Shown here: piece by piece, positions 23,858-27,784 of the stretch
Layout: each line of letters starts with the position of its first letter
How positions within the stretch are numbered: the first letter of the stretch is position 1
From: CAZUXY01 sp964624235
GTDB lineage: Bacteria > Spirochaetota > UBA4802 > UBA5368
Assembly (NCBI GenBank): GCA_964624235.1
Contig: CAZUXY010000057.1
Span: 1 to 27,784, forward strand
Direction: 5' to 3'
Length of the DNA stretch: 27,784 bases
Notes under the pieces: generated by a model
Told to the model about the DNA's origin: nothing
What the model saw: the letters and a program-made list of their open reading frames with translations, nothing else
Database searches by the model: none
Program-made: the position numbers and the translations under genes

Positions 23858-25078
23858 ATGTCATCGGGAGAAAGGGAAACTTCGACGGCTCCGCATAACG
23901 ACTATATCAGGGAAAACGGTGCGGTACTCGGTATTTTCCGGCCGGGGAAACTGGACGCTATGGCGATAGGGAACGCCGCCGGGTTTAATTGCTTTGTCGA
24001 CAAGGATGAAACGGTTTCACGGCTGCACGACGCCCTGGTCAAGGACAATGATATTTACGCGCTTGCGGTGGTTGACGGCGAGTATCGCGTACAGGGGATC
24101 ATAGTCCGAAGGGAGTTTTTCAATCTCCTTTCCAGTCCCGATAAACGAGAGCTTTATTCCCGGCGTACGGTGGCTTCACTGATGCGACAGGCTCCCGTTT
24201 TCAGCGCCGACGCCAATGTGCTGTCTGTTTCAGACGAGATCTCCGATAAGCTCAACCAGCCCTCCATGACCTATTATATGCTGGTAAGGGAACCAGGCAG
24301 GTTCGCCGGTATTTTCTCGTCTAAAGACATTCTGGTATATCTTTCGGAAATGACGAAGAAAGACATTGAATCGGCAAAAAAACTTCAATCCGGGATAGTC
24401 AGGGCGGAAAGACTCGAGACATCGGAGAGGGTGTCGATGGTGGGCGCTTCGTCCATGGCGCGGGGGATAGGAGGGGATTTTTATGATTTCAAAAATTACG
24501 ACAATGAAAACTGGTTCATTACCGTGTGCGATGTGTCCGGTAAGGGAATCGCGGCATCAACGATACCTCCCCTGATCGGAGGGATGCTCTCGGGTTACGA
24601 TTTCAGGAACGGCATAAGGAAATTCGTGGTGACCCTGAACGACTATCTTTTTTCCAAGTTCAACACTGAGATTTACGTTACAGGGGTATTCTCGGTGATA
24701 AACACACGCAACATGGAGACCACGCTGTTCGATACCGGGCATTCCTATCTGTTTATCCATCGAGACGGGAAACTGCTCAAGCTTGCGACAAAAGAGGAGA
24801 ATATCCCTATGGGGATACAGAAGGAACTTCAGATACGGGGAGTCAAGTTCACGGCGCAACCGGGAGATATAATGGTACTGCTCACCGACGGTGTTATTGA
24901 ACAGAGAGGATCGGGCGACGAGAAGTACGGAGAAAAACGTCTTGGCGATCTGATAACCCGGTATCGCGACATGGGTTTGAAAAGAATCAAGGACGAGGTG
25001 TTCGCCGAAGTGGCCGTACACAGGGGAAACCTTCCTCAGCAGGATGATATGACCCTGGTGATGGTGGAATACCGGTAA
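23858..25078 (+). CDS. CBS-domain SpoIIE/RsbU-type protein phosphatase
   Basis: This 406-residue cytoplasmic regulator has two CBS-like motifs (about 45-100 and 103-162; FVDKDETVSRLHDALVKDN, then VFSADANVLSVSDEI), a short helical linker (163-190) and a PP2C/SpoIIE domain (about 190-406). Metal-binding aspartates are visible in GGDFYDF (205-211), VCDVSGKG (Asp225), LLTDGVIE (Asp344) and QQDDMTLV. CBS pairs usually bind adenine nucleotides or S-adenosylmethionine, so the phosphatase is probably gated by such a ligand. Its substrate would be a phosphorylated anti-anti-sigma factor, none of which is seen in this window. GGAAGGAAGG provides the ribosome-binding site. Confidence 0.9.
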   Translation: MSSGERETSTAPHNDYIRENGAVLGIFRPGKLDAMAIGNAAGFNCFVDKDETVSRLHDALVKDNDIYALAVVDGEYRVQGIIVRREFFNLLSSPDKRELYSRRTVASLMRQAPVFSADANVLSVSDEISDKLNQPSMTYYMLVREPGRFAGIFSSKDILVYLSEMTKKDIESAKKLQSGIVRAERLETSERVSMVGASSMARGIGGDFYDFKNYDNENWFITVCDVSGKGIAASTIPPLIGGMLSGYDFRNGIRKFVVTLNDYLFSKFNTEIYVTGVFSVINTRNMETTLFDTGHSYLFIHRDGKLLKLATKEENIPMGIQKELQIRGVKFTAQPGDIMVLLTDGVIEQRGSGDEKYGEKRLGDLITRYRDMGLKRIKDEVFAEVAVHRGNLPQQDDMTLVMVEYR

Positions 25079-25269
25079 ACAATGTCATTCGACAAAGAAC
25101 CGCCGGTGTACTCATAACCAGTATCCGCAAACCTGTCCGCATGTTTCAGCCTTCCTGAAAACTACCGAGGTTCTCGCTTTCTCTTCGGATAGTCGACACG
25201 CAAGAAGTTAATAAATGATGGAATGGTATATTCGCTGGAATAAATGCGAAAGAAATTCTTAAAAAAGTA

Positions 25270-25296
25270 TTGTATTGTTAGTGGAGATGATATAAT
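25270..25296 (+). promoter_or_regulatory. Putative promoter of the first HutP-like gene
   Basis: A perfect TATAAT (25291-25296) is preceded at 15 bp by TTGTAT (25270-25275). Transcription would begin near 25303, giving an 80-nt leader that contains two overlapping hairpins before the gene at 25385. The rest of the 306-bp spacer after the phosphatase gene shows no coding frame. Confidence 0.5.
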
Positions 25297-25319
25297 AATT
25301 ATAACAATGTATACGTACC

Positions 25320-25347
25320 CCGGTAATTTGCCGGTAAAATTTGCCGG
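25320..25347 (+). promoter_or_regulatory. Two mutually exclusive hairpins in the first hutP-like leader
   Basis: Hairpin A pairs CCGGT (25320-25324) with GCCGG (25330-25334). Hairpin B pairs CCGGTAA (25331-25337) with TTGCCGG (25341-25347). They share CCGG at 25331-25334, so only one can form at a time. No T-run follows, so this would be a translational or protein-binding switch rather than a terminator. Confidence 0.45.
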
Positions 25348-25384
25348 GATGAGAATGGTTTTCCTGATTAAAAGAGTGTAAATA

Positions 25385-25816
25385 ATGTCCGAAATGGAAG
25401 TTTCTATCAACCGCATAGGTAAAATGGCGATTGTAGCCGCAATGTCCGATCATGATGAAGAGGATATCATCAAACACATGATCAACGATAATAAAGATGA
25501 ATACAGGGTGGCAATCACCTTTATTTCGGGCATGACCGGCAGCATTAAAAGTTCCTTCATCAAGTCGATCATTGGATGCGCGCTTCAAAACGGCATTGTG
25601 GAAAAGCAGAATACCCAGGTTCACGCCGTGGTCCACGCGGCGCTCGATGCCCTAAACGGCATACTTTACCATATCGACGCTGATTCCAGTGTAAAAATGA
25701 AGGTTGCCATAGTAAGAGACAATCACTGGATAGCCGTGGCCATGTATGGCGATTCGGCCTATAATCCGGTCAGCAACCATGAGCGGGCGTCGCTGGGTGT
25801 CATGCACCTGGGATGA
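25385..25816 (+). CDS. HutP-like RNA-binding antiterminator, copy 1
   Basis: This 143-residue protein matches HutP of Bacillus (148 residues) in length and order of motifs. Its SFIKSIIGCALQNGIV corresponds to the HutP helix before the metal site, HAVVHAALDAL to HALYHATMEAL (His80, His84), WIAVAMYG to WIAVSLYG, and NHERASLGVMH to EHETFGVGINH (His132). In HutP the equivalent histidines (73, 77, 138) bind Mg2+ with L-histidine, and the activated hexamer grips NAG triplets in hut mRNA to prevent termination. Here the ligand is unknown and no histidine-utilisation genes are present. Ribosome-binding site AAAGAG. The recognition rests on reading the motifs by eye. Confidence 0.8.
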   Translation: MSEMEVSINRIGKMAIVAAMSDHDEEDIIKHMINDNKDEYRVAITFISGMTGSIKSSFIKSIIGCALQNGIVEKQNTQVHAVVHAALDALNGILYHIDADSSVKMKVAIVRDNHWIAVAMYGDSAYNPVSNHERASLGVMHLG

Positions 25817-25924
25817 CACTTCACCCATCATTAACCTGAGGCCTGTACTTTTTGCGTAACATCAGAAGGATAAATATGACATTTTTTATTGGGTTTTATT
25901 CATCATCTGGAAGTAAATTATTCC

Positions 25925-25981
25925 TTGACAAAAACTTTAAAGGGAATAGTATTGTATATGAATAGTGATAAAGTGTATAAT
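25925..25981 (+). promoter_or_regulatory. Two candidate promoters for HutP-like copy 2
   Basis: The first is TTGACA (25925-25930) with TATTGT (25950-25955) at 19 bp. The second is TTGTAT (25952-25957) with a perfect TATAAT (25976-25981) at 18 bp. The second resembles the promoter before copy 1. If the first is used, the transcript also contains a hairpin from ATGTCCT (25980-25986) pairing with GGGACAT downstream. Either gives a leader that ends in the terminator at 26043-26075. Confidence 0.5.
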
Positions 25982-26042
25982 GTCCTTTTTTGTGCTTCAG
26001 GGACATATAAAAACAGCAGTAAACGTATAAGTGTAGGAGTGT

Positions 26043-26075
26043 AATCGTACCCGGCTGTAGGTACGATTTTTTATT
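26043..26075 (+). terminator. Intrinsic terminator abutting the copy 2 start codon
   Basis: A perfect 9-bp stem, AATCGTACC (26043-26051) with GGTACGATT (26060-26068), and an 8-nt loop is followed by TTTTTT then ATT. The T-tract ends three bases before the ATG at 26079, so transcripts ending here lack the whole gene. Upstream lie AAGTGTAG (26029-26036) and GAGTGTAA. This position between promoter and gene is that of an attenuator. Confidence 0.75.
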
Positions 26076-26078
26076 GGC

Positions 26079-26510
26079 ATGGCAGAAATCGGGTTCAGAT
26101 TAAACAGACTGGGAAAGATCGCTCTGATAGCTGCCGCTTCAGACGAAAATGAAGAGGAGGTTGTTAAAAACCTGATTAATATACCCGGCGGGGAATTCCG
26201 GCTTGCGATCACCTTCGTTTCAGGGATGACCAACGAGATTAAAGGATCTTTTATAAAATCCATTATCGGTTGTTCATTGCAGAACGGGCTGGTAGAAAAG
26301 AGTAATACGGAAATTCACGCCGTCATCCATGCGGGTCTTGATGCCCTGGGAGGCATTATCCATCAGGTCGGGGCCGATTCGAGTCTGAAAATGAAAGTGG
26401 CCATTGTAAGAGACCGGCACTGGGTTGCGGTGGCGATGTACGGTGAATCGGCGTATAATCCGTTGACGAACCATGAGCGCGCCTCTCTTGGTATAATGCA
26501 CCTGGGATGA
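26079..26510 (+). CDS. HutP-like RNA-binding antiterminator, copy 2
   Basis: This is also 143 residues and aligns with copy 1 without gaps, about two-thirds identical by hand count. The C-terminal half is nearly unchanged; the first 45 residues vary most. The HutP metal-site histidines (His80, His84, His132) and SFIKSIIGC are kept. The start is fixed by alignment with copy 1 and by an in-frame TAG just upstream, in the terminator loop. There is no Shine-Dalgarno: the bases before the ATG are the T-tract of the terminator. Expression should therefore depend on readthrough of that hairpin, plausibly helped by a HutP-like protein itself. Heteromers with copy 1 are possible. Confidence 0.8.
   Translation: MAEIGFRLNRLGKIALIAAASDENEEEVVKNLINIPGGEFRLAITFVSGMTNEIKGSFIKSIIGCSLQNGLVEKSNTEIHAVIHAGLDALGGIIHQVGADSSLKMKVAIVRDRHWVAVAMYGESAYNPLTNHERASLGIMHLG
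26489..26497 (+). promoter_or_regulatory. Extended -10 promoter inside the copy 2 3' end
   Basis: TGGTATAAT (TG at 26489-26490, TATAAT 26492-26497) is a perfect extended -10 element, with transcription expected near 26504, by the stop codon. Copy 1 has GGTGTCATG at the equivalent place, so the element is specific to copy 2. It would give the symporter operon its own transcript, whose leader begins with the two downstream terminators. Confidence 0.45.
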
Positions 26511-26593
26511 TATGCTCATAGTGTATATGTGTAGCGGTTGTTTAAGCAGAGTGTAGACTGATCGACATAAGAGTATCATCATGTGTAATAGTG

Positions 26594-26628
26594 AGGTGGT
26601 GCTGATGATTTCGGTACGACCTTTTTTT
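26594..26628 (+). terminator. Intrinsic terminator 2, 84 bp after HutP-like copy 2
   Basis: The stem runs from AGGTGGTGCT (26594-26603) to GGTACGACCT (26613-26622) with one mismatch and two G-T pairs; a further G-C pair can close the loop. Seven T follow (26622-26628). The 3' arm GGTACGACC plus T-run resembles those of the terminators at 26043 and 26702. The segment before it is rich in AG triplets, including TAGTGTA and GAGTGTAG. Confidence 0.65.
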
Positions 26629-26701
26629 GTCCCTTGAAAAAATACGTGCGGGGAAGATGATGATAGATCGTATTAAGATTCAGTATTGTCAAAAGAATGA
26701 G

Positions 26702-26738
26702 AAAGGTTATGCCCGTTAAACGGGTATGACCTTTTTTT
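26702..26738 (+). terminator. Intrinsic terminator 3, leader of the symporter operon
   Basis: A 12-bp stem, AGGTTATGCCCG (26704-26715) with CGGGTATGACCT (26721-26732) including two G-T pairs and extendable by two A-T pairs, has the loop TTAAA and is followed by seven T. It is the strongest terminator in the window, yet it lies upstream of the small ORFs and the symporter, which fits an attenuator. About 75 bp separate it from terminator 2. Confidence 0.8.
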
Positions 26739-26763
26739 ATACTCATTAAATTTAAAAAGGGGG

Positions 26764-26937
26764 GTGAATTTTATCATAATTCAGATCGGAGAGGCCGTGT
26801 ACACGGTTCAATTCGAATTACATATATATAAGGATAATTCAAGTGTAGTTGGTTTTTCTGAGCATCAGATTATGTACAGTGTAATAGAGAAGTATGAACA
26901 CACATCAGAGGAGGTTCGTGATGCTGGATTTTTTTAA
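26764..26937 (+). CDS. Possible 57-residue protein ahead of the symporter genes
   Basis: An open frame running from GTG 26764 to TAA 26937 encodes a plausible small soluble protein (IQIGEAVYTVQFELHIYKD, then FSEHQIMYSVIEKYEHTSEE). No family is recognised. A Shine-Dalgarno-like AAGGGGGGTGA overlaps the GTG rather than preceding it, so the true start might be a rare ATC or ATT a few codons on. The frame covers two palindromes (CCGTGTACACGG at 26795-26806 and AATTCGAATT). It ends 17 bp inside the next small gene, whose ribosome-binding site it contains. It may be a real gene, a leader peptide, or chance. Confidence 0.35.
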   Translation: MNFIIIQIGEAVYTVQFELHIYKDNSSVVGFSEHQIMYSVIEKYEHTSEEVRDAGFF

Positions 26938-27067
26938 AAGCATGGACTTGATGACCGGCATGGCATACTGGGGGATGATCCTCATGGTAATCATCAATGC
27001 CGTAATTGTCAAAGTAATGAAGATTCATGTGACTGAAGACGCGGAAGATGACAGGGATCTCCATTAG
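26921..27067 (+). CDS. 48-residue single-helix membrane protein
   Basis: This short protein starts MLDFFKSMDLMTGMAYW, has one hydrophobic helix (about 15-33) and ends in an acidic, charged tail (KIHVTEDAEDDRD). The ribosome-binding site GAGGAGG is strong and well spaced. Some sodium:solute symporters have a small membrane partner encoded just upstream, as YhdT is with PanF. The position 90 bp ahead of an SSS gene suggests the same here, although the sequence is not recognisably YhdT. A cUUCGg hairpin separates the two genes. Confidence 0.65.
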   Translation: MLDFFKSMDLMTGMAYWGMILMVIINAVIVKVMKIHVTEDAEDDRDLH

Positions 27068-27075
27068 TACGCGTG

Positions 27076-27093
27076 GTGAAACTTCGGTTTCAC
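27076..27093 (+). other. cUUCGg-capped mRNA hairpin
   Basis: GTGAAAC (27076-27082), TTCG (27083-27086) and GTTTCAC (27087-27093) form a perfect 7-bp stem capped by the very stable cUUCGg tetraloop. There is no T-run, so it is more likely an RNA processing or stability element between the small membrane gene and the symporter than a full terminator. Confidence 0.6.
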
Positions 27094-27157
27094 GAGTTTA
27101 CCCGGACGTGAATAGCTTCAAAATAATGACATTGATAGAGCAAGGAGGATCGTTCGT

Positions 27158-27655
27158 ATGGATTATATTGCGAAAAACTGGGTCATTCTGATCATTATGA
27201 TCGTTTACGTTTCCTTCTGTCTTTTTATCGGCTACTGGTTCAAGAAGAAAGCGGAATCGGGCGTAAAAGCTTTTTACATCGCCAAACGCGAGATACCCGG
27301 GTGGGTGGTGTCGCTGGCGTTTTTCTCCACCTTTATAAGCACCAACACTTATATCGGTCAGGCCGGAATGGCGTTCAGGGCCGGCCTCTCCTGGGCATGG
27401 GTGGGGATATTCTGGACCGGCTTTTGCATGATTTCGTGGCTGGTGCTTGGTCCCCGTATGAGGAACCAGACGGCCAGCCTGAAGTCGGTCACCATTCCCG
27501 ACTATTTCGATTTCCGCTATAAAAGTTCACTGTCCAAAGCCATAAGGGTACTGGCGGCGTTCGTTATCGTCTTTGCCACCATCTGGTACATGGTCGGTAT
27601 AGCCAAAGGTTGCGCGCACCTGCTCAGGTCGGTGCTGGATGTTCCCTATGGATAG
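27158..27655 (+). CDS. Sodium:solute symporter (SSS), N-terminal part, cut by in-frame TAG
   Basis: This is the first 165 residues of a Na+-coupled solute symporter. Helices lie at about 8-27, 46-68, 75-97, 128-148 and onward, with typical SSS sequence: FYIAKREIPGWVVSLAFFST, then NTYIGQAGMAFRAG and IPDYFDFRY. The ribosome-binding site AAGGAGG is excellent. At codon 166 a TAG (27653-27655) interrupts the frame, but the same frame continues with conserved SSS sequence to the end of the window. Either the gene carries a nonsense mutation or sequencing error (for example TGG to TAG), or the TAG is read through. The substrate is unknown. The gene ends beyond the window. Confidence 0.85.
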   Translation: MDYIAKNWVILIIMIVYVSFCLFIGYWFKKKAESGVKAFYIAKREIPGWVVSLAFFSTFISTNTYIGQAGMAFRAGLSWAWVGIFWTGFCMISWLVLGPRMRNQTASLKSVTIPDYFDFRYKSSLSKAIRVLAAFVIVFATIWYMVGIAKGCAHLLRSVLDVPYG

Positions 27656-27784
27656 GGTGCTTTCCTCGTGATCTTCATCACCGCAGCGTACACCATATGG
27701 GGAGGCATGTACAGCGTACTCTGGACCGACGCGATACAGGGGATCATCATGTTTTTTGTCGCGATAATCATGTTCCTGATTCCC
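27656..27784 (+). other. In-frame continuation of the SSS symporter after the TAG
   Basis: Directly after the TAG the same frame reads GAFLVIFITAAYTIWGG, then MYSVLWTDAIQGIIMFF and on to the window edge without another stop. The YTxxGG...VxWTDxxQG signature belongs to the SSS helix that follows VPY in intact proteins. No insertion or deletion is needed, so this is part of the same gene. It is partial at the right edge. Confidence 0.8.

Noticed and set aside
25876..25965. A 29-codon frame with AGAAGGA upstream, between the two HutP-like genes
   Set aside because: It is attractive as a leader peptide, but it has no run of a regulatory amino acid, overlaps the candidate promoters and is short enough to arise by chance.
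26697..26729. A 10-codon frame (MRKVMPVKRV) running through terminator 3
   Set aside because: The ribosome-binding site is weak and there is no codon bias or repeat pointing to a regulatory amino acid; not enough to call a leader peptide.
26511..26760. T-box or other classical riboswitch in the symporter leader
   Set aside because: I could not find the T-box antiterminator sequence or any other riboswitch core I know; the region shows only the two terminators and AG-rich segments.

Overview
The window (about 27.8 kb, mixed strands, moderately GC-rich genes with AT-rich intergenic stretches) is ordinary chromosomal DNA of a diderm-type bacterium. This is suggested by an exported beta-barrel-like protein, a class A penicillin-binding protein, a ZnuABC-type metal importer and a Tat-exported amidohydrolase. 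The gene mix is compatible with Spirochaetota, but nothing seen here fixes the phylum. I found no rRNA, tRNA, CRISPR array, insertion sequence or phage module.

Layout. Positions 1-1.25 kb hold a 38-bp tandem repeat and two minus-strand hypothetical genes. 1.5-4.7 kb (+) holds a SatD/DUF3307-like pair and an exported CsgG-like protein with seven 42-residue TPRs; the latter overlaps tail-to-tail with L-lactate dehydrogenase (-). 5.9-8.3 kb (+) has a putative outer-membrane protein and a membrane-anchored sialidase. 8.4-9.6 kb (-) is an M24 peptidase homologue. 9.9-10.5 kb (+) has two small proteins (YegP/DUF1508 and a heavy-metal-binding domain), followed by a repeat and G-run-rich spacer. 10.7-16.9 kb (-) carries a zinc-ribbon membrane protein, a class A PBP, an unknown exported protein and a GPH-type sugar:cation symporter. 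17.2-20.0 kb (+) is a coupled Tat-exported D-aminoacylase-type amidohydrolase and an NAD(P)-dependent epimerase/reductase. 20.1-23.3 kb (-) is an M50 protease followed by znuA-znuC-znuB. 23.9-25.1 kb (+) is a CBS-SpoIIE phosphatase.

The most unusual part is 25.25-27.78 kb. Two tandem paralogous 143-residue proteins, about two-thirds identical, look like HutP, the histidine- and Mg-dependent RNA-binding antiterminator of Bacillus hut operons. They keep the HxxxH pair and the C-terminal HE histidine that bind the metal in HutP. No hut catabolic genes are present. Instead, the second copy is preceded by an intrinsic terminator ending a few bases before its start codon. Two more terminators follow it, then two tiny ORFs and a sodium:solute symporter. 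The 3' arms of all three terminators share a GGTAYGAYY-T-run sequence, and the hexamer AGTGTA occurs nine times in this 1.5 kb. My reading is a self-regulated, two-copy antitermination cassette controlling a symporter operon. The protein family and hairpins are visible in the sequence; the regulatory link is inference. The symporter has an in-frame TAG at codon 166, with conserved SSS sequence continuing in the same frame to the window edge.
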